Origin: UBA9647 sp049522195
Lineage (GTDB): Bacteria > Bacteroidota > Ignavibacteria > UBA10030
Direction: 5' to 3'
Length of the DNA: 64,000 nt
Assembly (NCBI GenBank): GCA_049522195.1
Contig: JBEKOB010000004.1
Coordinates: 1 to 64,000 of the forward strand
The notes under the pieces: model-generated
The model's input: only the letters and a program-made list of their open reading frames with translations
The model's database searches: none
Told to the model about the DNA's origin: nothing
Program-made: the position numbers and the translations under genes
Part shown: positions 43,247 to 52,713 of the stretch, in pieces
Numbering within the stretch: the stretch's first letter is position 1
How the letters are laid out: each line of letters starts with the position of its first letter

Positions 43247-44728
43247 TCATTTCCAGCGACGAAGAAACTCGGTGAGCAGACGCACCCCGATGCCGGATGC
43301 GCCTTTCTGAGTGTACTCTCCGTTCTCTTCGAGTATTGCAGTCCCCGCGATGTCGAGATGAGCCCATTTGTACGACCCGATGAACTTTTTCAAGAACCAT
43401 GCCCCGGAGATGGCGCCGGCCCATCGTCCGCCGGTATTCTTCACATCTGCGACATCGCTTTTAATCAGTTTCTCATACTCGTCGAACATGGGTAGCTGCC
43501 AGACACGCTCGTGCGTGGCTTCACCAGCCAGGCTAAGCTTCTTCATCAATGCATCGTCGTTTCCGAGCATACCTGAGGCTTGGTGACCGAGGGCCACGAC
43601 GACTGCTCCTGTAAGCGTTGCGAGGTCAATGACAGCTGAGGGCTTGTATTGTTCAGCATATGCCAGAGCATCGGCGAGTATTAAACGTCCTTCGGCATCC
43701 GTATTATCGATTTCAGAAGTCTTGCCGTTGTAATGACGGATGATATCCCCGGGACGAATGGAACTGCCGCTTGGCATGTTCTCAACGCTTGGAATGAGTC
43801 CCACAATATGCACCGGGAGTTTCAGCCGGGCTGCGGCCTCGAAAGTACCAATAACGGCCGCTGCGCCCGACATATCCATCTTCATTTCCGCCATACCGGC
43901 AGACGGCTTGATAGAGATCCCTCCGGAGTCGAACGTGACTCCTTTTCCCACCAGAATCACGGGGCTCTTCCTGGTGTCTCCATACTCAAGAATGATGAAT
44001 CGCGGCGGGTGGATGCTTCCCTGGCTGACTCCCAGGACACCCCCCATACTCAGCTCTTTGATCTCACGTTCATCAAGAATGGTCGCATTGTAGCCGCATC
44101 GCTCCGCTGAAAGGCGTGATGCCTCTGCAAGGGTTTCTGGATAGATCTCATTCCCCGGCGCGTTCGCCAGATCACGGGCCAGGTAGGTTCCTTCGCAGAC
44201 GATTTGAGCCCACTCTGTGGCCTGACTTCCTGCCTTCAATTTGGCAGCGTCTTCTGTGCAGAAAGTAATGTTTAGAAGTTTGGGGGGAGCGTCGGGTTTC
44301 TTGGAGATGTATTTGTCATACTTATACAGCGCTAAGATGGCGCCCTCTGCAAGTGCAGAAACAACCGATTGATAATCCGCTGCGACGGGCGGGATGAACA
44401 TCGCCAGGCTTCCTGCTTTGAGCGATCGGGCCCGCTTTGCTGCTGCGGCTGAACTTCGACGGTATCGTTCAAGCGACAGTTTGCTCCGTTCTCCCAATCC
44501 GGCGAGAACGATGCGGCGCACCTTGCCGCCCCTCCGTGCATACAGCACATGCGTCTCACCTTCTTTGCCGACAAAGTCGCCTAGCTCGGCTGCCGGAACT
44601 CGTACCCCGAGTTTGCGACCTATGGACGAGACTTCGGTTGAAAAAAGCTTCTTGTCCTGATGAACGAACATGGCAACAACGTCTGAGGTATTCTTGTTCA
44701 GCGAGGATTTTTCAAATGCGATCTTCAT
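43247..44728 (-). CDS. pepA: Cytosol (leucyl) aminopeptidase, M17
   Basis: A 493-residue M17 peptidase. The dinuclear metal site residues lie in VGKGVTFDSGG and KMDMSGAAAVIG, and the catalytic Arg and ligands in NTDAEGRLILADAL, the family signature. It removes N-terminal residues from peptides in the cytoplasm. I use ATG 44728 (GGAG upstream); a TTG at 44746 would overlap the upstream gene. It follows the DHH gene by 10 bases. Confidence 0.95.
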   Translation of the reverse strand: MKIAFEKSSLNKNTSDVVAMFVHQDKKLFSTEVSSIGRKLGVRVPAAELGDFVGKEGETHVLYARRGGKVRRIVLAGLGERSKLSLERYRRSSAAAAKRARSLKAGSLAMFIPPVAADYQSVVSALAEGAILALYKYDKYISKKPDAPPKLLNITFCTEDAAKLKAGSQATEWAQIVCEGTYLARDLANAPGNEIYPETLAEASRLSAERCGYNATILDEREIKELSMGGVLGVSQGSIHPPRFIILEYGDTRKSPVILVGKGVTFDSGGISIKPSAGMAEMKMDMSGAAAVIGTFEAAARLKLPVHIVGLIPSVENMPSGSSIRPGDIIRHYNGKTSEIDNTDAEGRLILADALAYAEQYKPSAVIDLATLTGAVVVALGHQASGMLGNDDALMKKLSLAGEATHERVWQLPMFDEYEKLIKSDVADVKNTGGRWAGAISGAWFLKKFIGSYKWAHLDIAGTAILEENGEYTQKGASGIGVRLLTEFLRRWK

Positions 44729-44738
44729 ACGAGCTCCG

Positions 44739-45725
44739 TCAGACAATGTACTGTTTCGAGCTTGCGACGACCCGCTCGCGGATCATCTCCAAACGGGCTG
44801 CCGGGATACGTGCACCGGCCGCATTCTTGTGTCCGTTACCGCCGTATTCCTGAGCAAGTTTGTTCACTGCGATATCACCTCGCGAACGGAAGCTCACCTT
44901 GACTTCCTCGCGCAGTTCCGTGAACATCAGTCCTATCTGCACGCCGGCAATGGTGAGCGTGTAATTGATGAAGTTCTCGATATCTTCTTCTGTGGTCCCC
45001 GTTTTCTTAAACATCTCCCACGTGACGATCATAGACGCCACTTTGCCGTCGTGAGCAAGCTGGAGCGTTGACAAGGCGTGACCAAGGAGCTGCAGGCGAT
45101 TGGCTGTCCCTTGTTCGTAGATCTTCTGGTATGCCTCGACAGGGTTCGCACCATGATCAAGCAAGTCAGCAATGATCCGATGAATCGTTGAATCGGTTTT
45201 CGGGAATCGAAAAGAACCGGTATCCGTCATGATGGCCGCATACAGCGGGACAGCGAGATCCGGTGTGAGGCACTCTTTGTCCATGGAGAGCAACAGGCTA
45301 TACAGAATTTCCCCCGTTGCCGCTGTCTCTGGATCAACGATATACAAGTCAGCGAAGGGGAGCTGATCGAGATGGTGATCGATGCACACCTTCACCGCCT
45401 TGCTATTGGCGATGTATGGTTTCAAGCTTTGGAGCCGCTCGAGCTGGTTCGCATCGAGGACAATGATCGCATCTGCATTGAGAACCATATTCGCGTGTTG
45501 AGCGGGATCAAACTGCTCGATAATGCCTTTTGTGTCGAGAAATGCACAGTTCGCCGGAAGCGGGCTGTGGTTGAGAACGGCAACGATCTTGCCATGGGAG
45601 GTGAGGTAGCGCGCAAGGGCAAGTTCGCTCCCAATGGCATCCGGGTCCGGGTTGACGTGAGTCGTCACTACGAACTTGTCATGCTGCGCAACGATTTGTC
45701 GGAATTCTTCGAAGGCTTTTTCCAT
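44739..45725 (-). CDS. DHH-family phosphoesterase (NrnA-like)
   Basis: A 328-residue protein with the DHH domain (HVNPDPDAIGS, IVLDA, CIDHHLD, MTDTGSF) and a C-terminal DHHA1 domain ending GGNGHKNAAGARIP. NrnA-type enzymes degrade nano-RNA and pAp, or cyclic dinucleotide products; the exact substrate is inferred. It is separated from korB by a terminator, so it starts a new unit with pepA. Confidence 0.92.
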   Translation of the reverse strand: MEKAFEEFRQIVAQHDKFVVTTHVNPDPDAIGSELALARYLTSHGKIVAVLNHSPLPANCAFLDTKGIIEQFDPAQHANMVLNADAIIVLDANQLERLQSLKPYIANSKAVKVCIDHHLDQLPFADLYIVDPETAATGEILYSLLLSMDKECLTPDLAVPLYAAIMTDTGSFRFPKTDSTIHRIIADLLDHGANPVEAYQKIYEQGTANRLQLLGHALSTLQLAHDGKVASMIVTWEMFKKTGTTEEDIENFINYTLTIAGVQIGLMFTELREEVKVSFRSRGDIAVNKLAQEYGGNGHKNAAGARIPAARLEMIRERVVASSKQYIV

Positions 45726-45751
45726 CGGCGGTCCAGGTATGATTCAGGTAT

Positions 45752-45787
45752 AAAAAAAGGTGTGACCGAAGCACCGAGCCACACCTT
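45752..45787 (-). terminator. Intrinsic terminator of korAB
   Basis: On the minus strand, AAGGTGTG (45787-45780) and CACACCTT (45764-45757) form a stem, followed by TTTTTTT (plus-strand A run 45752-45758). It lies 20 bases beyond the korB stop. Confidence 0.88.
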
Positions 45788-45807
45788 CAATCGCCCCTTC
45801 ACGAGTA

Positions 45808-46860
45808 TCACTGAACAACCCAGGTTTCCCCGGAGTTCAGAAGCTTTTTGAAATCACCAATGCCCCGCTTCTCCTGTGCGAATGCGATCTGGCGCTCCAT
45901 CTCGGCTTCATACACCGGGCGGTCAATTGCCAGGAAGATGCCGACGGGGCGGGGGAGATGCGGTTTGTACGTCATATCAGCCAGAATGAAGGAGAGCGTC
46001 GTATCCTTCTCGTTGTGGACAAGGAGATCATTCACCGAGTTTTTCCCATCCTTCAGGGAGACGACTTCGGGGCTGAAACCATTCAGTTTGATGCCTTTGT
46101 CTTTCTCCTTGCCAAAGAGGAGAGGTTTTCCGTGCTCGATGAACACGACGTTGTCGTCCTTTGTCTCTTTCTCAGTGAACGGGAAGAATGCGCCGTCGTT
46201 GAAGACGTTGCAATTCTGATAGATTTCGACGAACGAAGTCCCTTTGTGTTCCGCAGCGCGCTTGATGATCCCCTGCATATGTTTCGGGTCCCTGTCAAGC
46301 GTCCTTGCAACAAATGTGGCGCTAGCGCCGAGTGCCAGAGCCGCCGGATTGAACGGATAATCGACCGAGCCGTATGGCGTCGACTTCGTAACCTTGCCCA
46401 TTTCCGAGGTGGGCGAGTATTGCCCCTTTGTCAGCCCGTAGATCTGATTGTTGAACAACAGAACCTGGAGATCCAGATTGCGCCGCATCAGATGAATGAA
46501 ATGGTTTCCGCCGATGCTCATCCCATCTCCGTCGCCGGTGACGACCCACACTGAGAGGTCAGGTCTGGCAATTTTCAGGCCGGATGCTACCGCAGTCGCT
46601 CGACCGTGGATGCTGTGAAATCCATAGGTCTCCATGTAGTACGGAAAGCGGCTCGAACAACCGATACCCGATACGAAGACCATTTTGTTCTTTGGGATCC
46701 CGAGATCGGGCATCACTCTTTGCGTCTGAGCGAGGATCGAATAGTCGCCGCAACCCGGGCACCATCGAACATCCTGATCGCTCGAAAAGTCTTTGGCTGT
46801 GTACTTTGGTACCGGAATCTCGTTTGTGCCTTTCATAATCTCTTCGACAAGCGTGCTCAT
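45808..46860 (-). CDS. korB: 2-oxoacid:ferredoxin oxidoreductase, beta subunit
   Basis: A 350-residue thiamine-diphosphate subunit. CPGCGDYS holds cluster-ligand cysteines, and the TPP motif GDGDGMSIGGNH and NNQIYGLTKGQ are clear. Together with the alpha subunit it interconverts 2-oxoglutarate (or a related 2-oxoacid) and its acyl-CoA using ferredoxin. It starts with an ATGA overlap at the korA stop. Substrate choice between 2-oxoglutarate and others is inferred from the two-subunit form. Confidence 0.93.
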   Translation of the reverse strand: MSTLVEEIMKGTNEIPVPKYTAKDFSSDQDVRWCPGCGDYSILAQTQRVMPDLGIPKNKMVFVSGIGCSSRFPYYMETYGFHSIHGRATAVASGLKIARPDLSVWVVTGDGDGMSIGGNHFIHLMRRNLDLQVLLFNNQIYGLTKGQYSPTSEMGKVTKSTPYGSVDYPFNPAALALGASATFVARTLDRDPKHMQGIIKRAAEHKGTSFVEIYQNCNVFNDGAFFPFTEKETKDDNVVFIEHGKPLLFGKEKDKGIKLNGFSPEVVSLKDGKNSVNDLLVHNEKDTTLSFILADMTYKPHLPRPVGIFLAIDRPVYEAEMERQIAFAQEKRGIGDFKKLLNSGETWVVQ

Positions 46861-48698
46861 TTTATCCCTTTCAGAGTTTCTTCAATTACTTTCTCCAGTT
46901 CGACCGACCTGAAGGGGAGACCGCGGACCCTATTGAATCCCTTCGCGGGTACAAGGAACTCCGATCGCAGCACCTTCACCAGCTGACCGAGATTGATCTC
47001 CGGAACAAGTATCTGCTTGAACTTGCTGAGAATTTCGCCGAGGTTTTTCGGTAACGGGTTCAGATAACGGAGGTGGAGATGCGAAACAGAATTCCCTTTC
47101 TTCTGTTGACGCTCAACGGCAGTCCTGATGGCTCCGTAGGTACCACCCCAACCGACCACGAGGAGTTCACCCTGCGGTTCGCCGTCGACCTTCGCAAGCG
47201 GTATGTCGTTGGCAATGCGCTGGATCTTTTCTGCGCGGAGGTGAATCATCAGATCATGATTATCGGGTTCGTAGTTGACGTTCCCGGTGATGTTCTGTTT
47301 CTCGAGTCCGCCAATGCGATGTTCCAAGCCCGGGGTTCCCGGTATCGCCCATGGACGTGAGAGTGTTGCTTCATCACGTGCATAAGGCATGAAGCCCTCC
47401 GGGTTTGTGACGAACTTGGGAGAGATGTCCGGCATCTTGTCGAAATCCGGAATGAGCCACGGCTCGGATCCGTTCGCAAGATATCCGTCCGTCAGAAGCA
47501 AAACCGGAGTCATGTACTTAAGAGCGATACGACACGCTTCAAACGTCGCATCAAAACAATCTGATGGAGTGGAGGCTGCGATTACCGGCACCGGAGCTTC
47601 TCCGTTCCTGCCATACAGGGCCTGCAACAAATCTGCCTGCTCAGTTTTCGTTGGAAGTCCTGTGCTCGGTCCGCCTCGTTGAACGTTGCAAATGACCAGC
47701 GGTAGCTCAACCATCACTGCCAGACCAATAGCCTCGGTCTTTAACGCCACCCCAGGACCGCTCGTTGTAGTTATGCCGAGCGCGCCTCCAAACGAAGCGC
47801 CGATCGCCGAAGTAATTCCGGCAATCTCATCTTCGGCCTGAAAAGTCTTGACTCCATGGCTCTTGTAGAGCGAGAGTTCATGGAGAATGTCGCTGGCCGG
47901 AGTGATAGGGTAGCTGCCCAGGAAAAGCTGCATACTGGCTTTTTTTGCAGCAGCCATGAAGCCCCACGCAACCGCCTGATTGCCTGTAATATTACGGTAT
48001 CGTCCCGGTGTAAGCTTCGCAGGAGCGACATCGTATCGCACGGAGAAGATCTCCGTCGTCTCGCTGAAATTCCATCCCGCCTTCAACACCCTGGTATTCG
48101 CTTCCAGAATGTCCGGTTTGTTCTTGAACTTTACCTTCAGCCATTCGATGGTTGTCTCCAGCGGCCGGCCGTACATCCAGTACATCATTCCCAGGGCGAA
48201 GAAGTTCTTGGAACGGTCCACGAATTTGCTGGAGATGTTGAGATCCTGCAGAGCAAGGGCGGTCAGCTTGCTGATGTCGACTTCGTGTACCGTGTATTTC
48301 TCTAGCGATCCGTCCTTCAGAGGATTCTGCGCATACCCAGCGAGCTTGAGATTCCTGTCGTTAAAACCATCAGTATTGACGATGATGGATCCGCCCAAAA
48401 TGAGGCTCGAGAGATTGACTTTCAAAGCCGCGGGATTCATGGCGACCAGAACGTCGCAGTGGTCACCCGGCGTGTGGATCTCTGTGCTTCCGAAGTGGAT
48501 CTGGAACCCGCTGACGCCAAAAAGTGTCCCTGCGGGTGCCCGAATTTCGGCCGGGTAGTCAGGGAGCGTGCTCAAGTCATTTCCGAGAATTGCAGTCGTA
48601 TTGGTGAACTGCGTTCCCGTCAGCTGCATCCCGTCGCCCGAATCGCCTGCAAAACGTATGGTTACTTCATCAACGTTTTCTATCGTTTTCTGTGACAT
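46857..48698 (-). CDS. korA: 2-oxoacid:ferredoxin oxidoreductase, alpha (fused gamma-alpha) subunit
   Basis: A 613-residue protein with an N-terminal gamma-type domain (residues 10-190; RFAGDSGDGMQLTG) fused to the alpha domain (about 215-600; GNQAVAWGF, SYPITPASDIL, FQAEDEIAGI, TTTSGPGVALKTEA). This two-subunit form is common in anaerobes and FCB-group bacteria and can work in oxidative or reductive TCA flow. No ferredoxin or delta subunit is encoded beside it. Confidence 0.94.
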   Translation of the reverse strand: MSQKTIENVDEVTIRFAGDSGDGMQLTGTQFTNTTAILGNDLSTLPDYPAEIRAPAGTLFGVSGFQIHFGSTEIHTPGDHCDVLVAMNPAALKVNLSSLILGGSIIVNTDGFNDRNLKLAGYAQNPLKDGSLEKYTVHEVDISKLTALALQDLNISSKFVDRSKNFFALGMMYWMYGRPLETTIEWLKVKFKNKPDILEANTRVLKAGWNFSETTEIFSVRYDVAPAKLTPGRYRNITGNQAVAWGFMAAAKKASMQLFLGSYPITPASDILHELSLYKSHGVKTFQAEDEIAGITSAIGASFGGALGITTTSGPGVALKTEAIGLAVMVELPLVICNVQRGGPSTGLPTKTEQADLLQALYGRNGEAPVPVIAASTPSDCFDATFEACRIALKYMTPVLLLTDGYLANGSEPWLIPDFDKMPDISPKFVTNPEGFMPYARDEATLSRPWAIPGTPGLEHRIGGLEKQNITGNVNYEPDNHDLMIHLRAEKIQRIANDIPLAKVDGEPQGELLVVGWGGTYGAIRTAVERQQKKGNSVSHLHLRYLNPLPKNLGEILSKFKQILVPEINLGQLVKVLRSEFLVPAKGFNRVRGLPFRSVELEKVIEETLKGIK

Positions 48699-48870
48699 AA
48701 AGGGCTGATTTCCTTACAGTTATGCTCCGTAAAATGAAGCCATTATTCAATTAAACTACCACAATTTCTCATTTTTTGCACGAAAAGTCAAGGCGATGTC
48801 GCTACCGATTTGATGCCCCCAAAGCAAGTTCGGTTCGCATCAGGCTACCCTCGTCTTCGCAATACTCAAC

Positions 48871-48907
48871 AAAAAAGCCCACCGCTTAGTTCAGGCACGG
48901 TGGGCTT
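48871..48907 (-). terminator. Intrinsic terminator of the rpsF-rpsR-rplI group
   Basis: On the minus strand, AAGCCCACCG (48907-48898) and CGGTGGGCTT (48884-48875) form a 10-bp stem with a 13-base loop, then a T run (plus-strand AAAAAA 48871-48876). It lies 26 bases after rplI. The remaining gap to korA (48699-48870) shows nothing else. Confidence 0.93.
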
Positions 48908-48933
48908 CCCAATTCGGAATGTTCGTTCCGCAT

Positions 48934-49377
48934 CTACTCGCGGACGACCCAGACCTTCAGATTCCCGATCACACCGCCGGGCAACTTCACGTTGACCGTG
49001 TAGATGCCGAGTGCCTTGATCGAATCTTCGAGCTCAATATGCCGCTTGTCGATTGTGAGCCCTTTCTCTTTGAGCGATTCGGCAATCATCTGTGATGTTA
49101 CTGAACCAAACAACTTCTCGTCTTCACCAACCTTCATCTGAATTGTGATGGACACTTTCTCGAGTTCTGCCGCAAGCTTTTCAGAGGCGCGTTTTTCCTT
49201 GTCGAGCGCACGAACGTGCTGCTTTTTCTCTTCCTCGAGTTGCTGGATGCTGCTCGCAGTCGCCAGATAGGCGATGTCGCGGGGAATCAGATAGTTGCGT
49301 GCGTATCCTTCCTTCACCTCGACGACGTCTCCGATGTGCCCAAGCTCCGAAAATTCCTGTCGTAAGATTACCTTCAT
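48934..49377 (-). CDS. rplI: 50S ribosomal protein L9
   Basis: A 147-residue L9: N-terminal MKVILRQEFSELGHIGDVVEVK (in parts), GYARNYLIP signature, a long connecting helix (about 45-75) and a C-terminal domain. ATG 49377 is preceded by GGAG seven bases away; a TTG two codons earlier is less likely. It is last in the S6-S18-L9 order. Confidence 0.96.
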   Translation of the reverse strand: MKVILRQEFSELGHIGDVVEVKEGYARNYLIPRDIAYLATASSIQQLEEEKKQHVRALDKEKRASEKLAAELEKVSITIQMKVGEDEKLFGSVTSQMIAESLKEKGLTIDKRHIELEDSIKALGIYTVNVKLPGGVIGNLKVWVVRE

Positions 49378-49420
49378 TGTCAAACTCCTTCGATCGAATA
49401 GAGACTCAAACTGTTCTTTA

Positions 49421-49714
49421 TTACTTCACTGCATCTGAGACAAAGGGGAGAAGTGCGAGATGGCGCGCCCGCTTGATTGCGGTAACGAGCATCCGTTGAT
49501 GCCTGGCGCATGTCCCCGTGATCCGTTTGGGAATGATCCGACCCTGCTCAGACACGAAGCGCTGAAGTTTCTTATCGGCCTTGTAATCGACAAAATCTTC
49601 CTTGTTGTCGCAGAAGCGGCAGGTGCGCTTTTTTCTGATCTGTCCAGATGATCCACGCTGTGATGAGCCGCGGCGATCGCCCTGACGGCTTGTGCTGTTC
49701 CTTGTGTATGCCAT
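49421..49714 (-). CDS. rpsR: 30S ribosomal protein S18
   Basis: A 97-residue S18 with KLQRFVSEQGRIIPKR and CARHQR, the usual core. The N-terminal extension (residues 1-30) is Ser/Gly/Arg rich, and CRFC is kept. It lies between rpsF and rplI. No ssb gene sits between rpsF and rpsR, unlike many bacteria. Confidence 0.96.
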   Translation of the reverse strand: MAYTRNSTSRQGDRRGSSQRGSSGQIRKKRTCRFCDNKEDFVDYKADKKLQRFVSEQGRIIPKRITGTCARHQRMLVTAIKRARHLALLPFVSDAVK

Positions 49715-49777
49715 TGTTCAAATTCCTTTGGGATATTTCCTGAGTTCGATGAGTTAGTCGTGACCTGAGGTAAAACC

Positions 49778-50215
49778 TCAGGCCGATGGAGCTGCCGGGC
49801 TTGGAGCCGGTGCTGCTTCTGGTGCGGCAGCCTTGGGTGGTTCCTCTGGTTTGACCTCTGCTGCGGCCGGTTGTTCCGCTGCGAGAAGGGCGGCGGCGGA
49901 GCGGGCCTTGAGTGCCCGCTTGTCGAGCACGAGACTCAGATACCGGAGGATGTTCTCATCGAGGAAATAGTGCCGTTCGAGTTTTGCGATGACGTCACCG
50001 GGAGCGCCGAACTCAATGACGACATAGAACCCGTTGTTCTTCTTCCTGAGGGGGTAAGCAAAGCGCTTCCGTCCCCATTTCACGAACTCGCGAATTTCTC
50101 CGCCGTTCTTCGTGATAAGGTCCTTCACTTTCTCGATCACTGCATCAATTTGATGGTCATCGAGGGAAGCATTGACAATGAAGGTCGTTTCGTAGACCCG
50201 TTTGACATCAGACAT
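49778..50215 (-). CDS. rpsF: 30S ribosomal protein S6
   Basis: A 145-residue S6: YETTFIVNASLDD, WGRKRFAYPLRKKNNGFYVV and a core ending near residue 105. About 40 extra C-terminal residues are Ala/Pro/Glu rich (low complexity) beyond the usual S6. Its mRNA is in the same unit as pth upstream and rpsR downstream. Confidence 0.95.
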   Translation of the reverse strand: MSDVKRVYETTFIVNASLDDHQIDAVIEKVKDLITKNGGEIREFVKWGRKRFAYPLRKKNNGFYVVIEFGAPGDVIAKLERHYFLDENILRYLSLVLDKRALKARSAAALLAAEQPAAAEVKPEEPPKAAAPEAAPAPSPAAPSA

Positions 50216-50286
50216 AGTGCTGGTTCCCTTTGGACTGGTATGAGATACGGCCCCGGCTGTTTGAGCTGCTCAAGCCGGAACAGGGT

Positions 50287-50892
50287 TTATGGATGGTTTG
50301 AAAGATCTTCTTCAGACTGCTGTTTCTTATTGAATTCGTTCATGGATTTTGCCATTCCCTCCGTGACAGCGAGAAGGCAGGCGTATTGCGCTTTCGCGAT
50401 CATCGTGTCCACCTCAGGACGTTCCGCTTTGGAGAACTGCTCAAGAACGAAATCCGCGAGAAGGTTTTTCTCTTTCGGCATTGCCGGTGATGCAATCCCG
50501 CACCGGAGCCTTGGAAACTCGTCCGACTGCAGGTGATAGATAATGGAGTAGAGTCCATTGTGCCCGCCGTCGCTTCCACCCAGGCGGAGCCTGAGCTGCC
50601 CTAAGGGGAGTTGGAAATCGTCGCAGACGACAAGGAACTGGTCAGCCGTTGCTCCGAATTCCTCCTTGATCTCCATCACCGCCAGACCGCTTTGGTTCAT
50701 GTACGTCAGCGGTTTCACGATCACGAGTGGCGTTTCCCCGACGTGAGCATGAGCGATCAGGTATTCACCACGACCTTCTTTGAAGGGGCATCGCAGATGC
50801 AGGGCCAGATGATCGGCAACTTCGGAACCAATGTTATGTCTCGTTCCGGAATACCTGCTTTCAGGATTACCAAGTCCGATGACAAAGAACAT
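50287..50892 (-). CDS. pth: Peptidyl-tRNA hydrolase
   Basis: A 201-residue Pth that frees stalled peptidyl-tRNA. GLGNPESRYSGTRHNIG (catalytic His19 and Asn), VCDDFQLPLGQLRLRLGGSDGGHNGL and a C-terminal lid are present. It starts 23 bases after the L25 gene, in the common order prs-rplY-pth. Confidence 0.96.
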   Translation of the reverse strand: MFFVIGLGNPESRYSGTRHNIGSEVADHLALHLRCPFKEGRGEYLIAHAHVGETPLVIVKPLTYMNQSGLAVMEIKEEFGATADQFLVVCDDFQLPLGQLRLRLGGSDGGHNGLYSIIYHLQSDEFPRLRCGIASPAMPKEKNLLADFVLEQFSKAERPEVDTMIAKAQYACLLAVTEGMAKSMNEFNKKQQSEEDLSNHP

Positions 50893-50915
50893 AGGTCAGC
50901 GACCCCGGAACAAAA

Positions 50916-51680
50916 CTACTTCTTCGCTTTCTCTGCCGCAGGGGCTTTGCCGCCGGCCGCAGGCGCTTTCCCGGTGGGTGCTTTTCCGGCAGGTGCTTTT
51001 CCTGCAGGTGCTTCGCTGCCGCCTTCCTCTTCGCCTTCTTCTGGTTTCTTGCCCTTCGCAATCACCTCGGGCTCGCCCGGTGCCGCTTCAGCTTCAGCTA
51101 CTACTGCGCCTGGAACTGCCTCAGCTTCCTTCAGAACCGTCGGCGGAACAACTGCGACGACCGTGCTGCTCTCGTTCTCCAGCACCTTCACGTTCGGAAG
51201 GGACAAATCGCGCACGTGAATCGATTTGTTGATCTCAAGCGTCTCGACATTGAGCTCAATTCGATCCGGAATGTTCTTCGGCAAACATGAAACGCGCAGA
51301 CGGTGCAGGATATGTTGAAGGATGCCGCCATCGCGTACACCCTGCGGGATCCCCTGGATCGTCACAGGTACCTCGATCGTAAGCTCTTCGTTCTCGTTCA
51401 AACCGAACAGGTCGAAATGAACCGGACGATCTGTCACAGGGTCGAACTGGACGTCGCGAAGAATACATGTGTGCTTCGAACCGTCGTCGAGTGTGAGGTT
51501 GATGACGTTGGCCGCCGAAGACTTGTACAGGGGCTGCAAAGTCAATTCCACCATGGCAATGGGGATATTGTTTTGTCCGTGGCCGTAGTAAATCCCCGGA
51601 ACCTTGCCCTGCCTGAGTAACTGTTTGGCTTTTTTCCCGATGTCCTTGCGAACTTCGGCGGTGACTGCTATTTCTGACAT
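50916..51680 (-). CDS. rplY: 50S ribosomal protein L25/Ctc with repeat tail
   Basis: A 254-residue L25 of the longer (Ctc/TL5) type: the 5S rRNA-binding domain (residues 1-95; GKVPGIYYG) and the beta domain (95-185; GVRDGGILQHILHRL). The last 55 residues are a low-complexity Ala/Gly/Pro/Glu tail ending in repeated AGKAP units (APAGKAPAGKAPTGKAPA). It follows prs by 26 bases. Confidence 0.95.
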   Translation of the reverse strand: MSEIAVTAEVRKDIGKKAKQLLRQGKVPGIYYGHGQNNIPIAMVELTLQPLYKSSAANVINLTLDDGSKHTCILRDVQFDPVTDRPVHFDLFGLNENEELTIEVPVTIQGIPQGVRDGGILQHILHRLRVSCLPKNIPDRIELNVETLEINKSIHVRDLSLPNVKVLENESSTVVAVVPPTVLKEAEAVPGAVVAEAEAAPGEPEVIAKGKKPEEGEEEGGSEAPAGKAPAGKAPTGKAPAAGGKAPAAEKAKK

Positions 51681-51706
51681 TGTACCTTCTCCTCAGTTAT
51701 GCTAAA

Positions 51707-52651
51707 CTAAATCTTATCCTTGTCGACGTCAAAGAGCGAGCTGATTGATTGGTTATTGTGTGTACGAATAATTGCCTCTGCAAAAATCTTTGCAACGGAC
51801 CGCAGTTCGATTTTTGGCGACTCCTCCCGCAGCGGGACACTGTCCGTGACCATCACCGTGGTTACTTCTGAATTGTTGATTCGCTCCATCGCCTTGCCTG
51901 ACAGAATCGGGTGTGTGCACGCGCCGTAGATTTCCCGCGCTCCCTTTTCCCGCAACGCCTTGACCGCATTGACGAATGTTCCTGCTGTGTCGATCAGGTC
52001 GTCGACGATCAGCACATTCTTTCCGTTGGTGTTGCCGATGACGTTCAACACTTCAACTTCATTTGCCTTCGGGCGTCTCTTGTCGATCAATACGAGGTCC
52101 GCATCAAGCCGGCGTGCATATGAGCGGGCCATTTTCAGACTGCCGACATCAGGCGATACAACAGCCAGATTCGGGATCTTCTTCTTTCGGAAGTAGTCTG
52201 AGAAGACCGCTGATGCATACAAGTGATCGAGCGGGATATCAAAGAACCCTTGAATCTGAGCTGCGTGCAAATCCATCGTGATGACACGATCAGCACCTGC
52301 TTCCGTGATCAGGTTGGCTACAAGCTTGGCCGTCACCGAAACACGGGGTTGATCTTTTCTGTCCTGACGCGCATAGCCGAAGTACGGTATGACCGCCGTA
52401 ATTCGTCGGGCTGATGCACGGCGGGCCGCATCGATCAGAATCAATAACTCCAGCAGGTTCTCCGCAGGAGGCTGAGTCGACTGAACGATGAAGACGTCGT
52501 CGCCTCTGATGTTGTCAGTATATTTTACCCAAATCTCACCGTCACTGAAATTCCTCAACTCGATCCGACCCAACGGGATGCCTGCCGCCTTCGCAATTTT
52601 CTCTGCCAGTTGACGGTTCGCTCTGCCTGAGAAAATCTTGAGATCGCTCAT
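51707..52651 (-). CDS. prs: Ribose-phosphate pyrophosphokinase
   Basis: A 314-residue PRPP synthase, which makes PRPP from ribose 5-phosphate and ATP for purine, pyrimidine and histidine synthesis. SGRANRQLAEKIA at the start, NFSDGEIWVKY, YARQDRKDQPR (ATP site), DLHAAQIQGFF and the PRPP loop VDDLIDTAGT are present. ATG 52651 matches the usual start; a longer frame to 52699 lacks family similarity. It is first in the minus-strand ribosomal-protein run, after tRNA-Gln. Confidence 0.96.
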   Translation of the reverse strand: MSDLKIFSGRANRQLAEKIAKAAGIPLGRIELRNFSDGEIWVKYTDNIRGDDVFIVQSTQPPAENLLELLILIDAARRASARRITAVIPYFGYARQDRKDQPRVSVTAKLVANLITEAGADRVITMDLHAAQIQGFFDIPLDHLYASAVFSDYFRKKKIPNLAVVSPDVGSLKMARSYARRLDADLVLIDKRRPKANEVEVLNVIGNTNGKNVLIVDDLIDTAGTFVNAVKALREKGAREIYGACTHPILSGKAMERINNSEVTTVMVTDSVPLREESPKIELRSVAKIFAEAIIRTHNNQSISSLFDVDKDKI

Positions 52652-52713
52652 AATCGAACCTAATGATGACGTTTTGACATGTTGAAGCAGACCTGTCACC
52701 AGATCTACGCTGC

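Noticed and set aside
45808..48698. Pyruvate:ferredoxin oxidoreductase
   Set aside because: The two-subunit form with fused gamma-alpha and separate beta is the KorAB type; no delta domain or long fused PFOR pattern.
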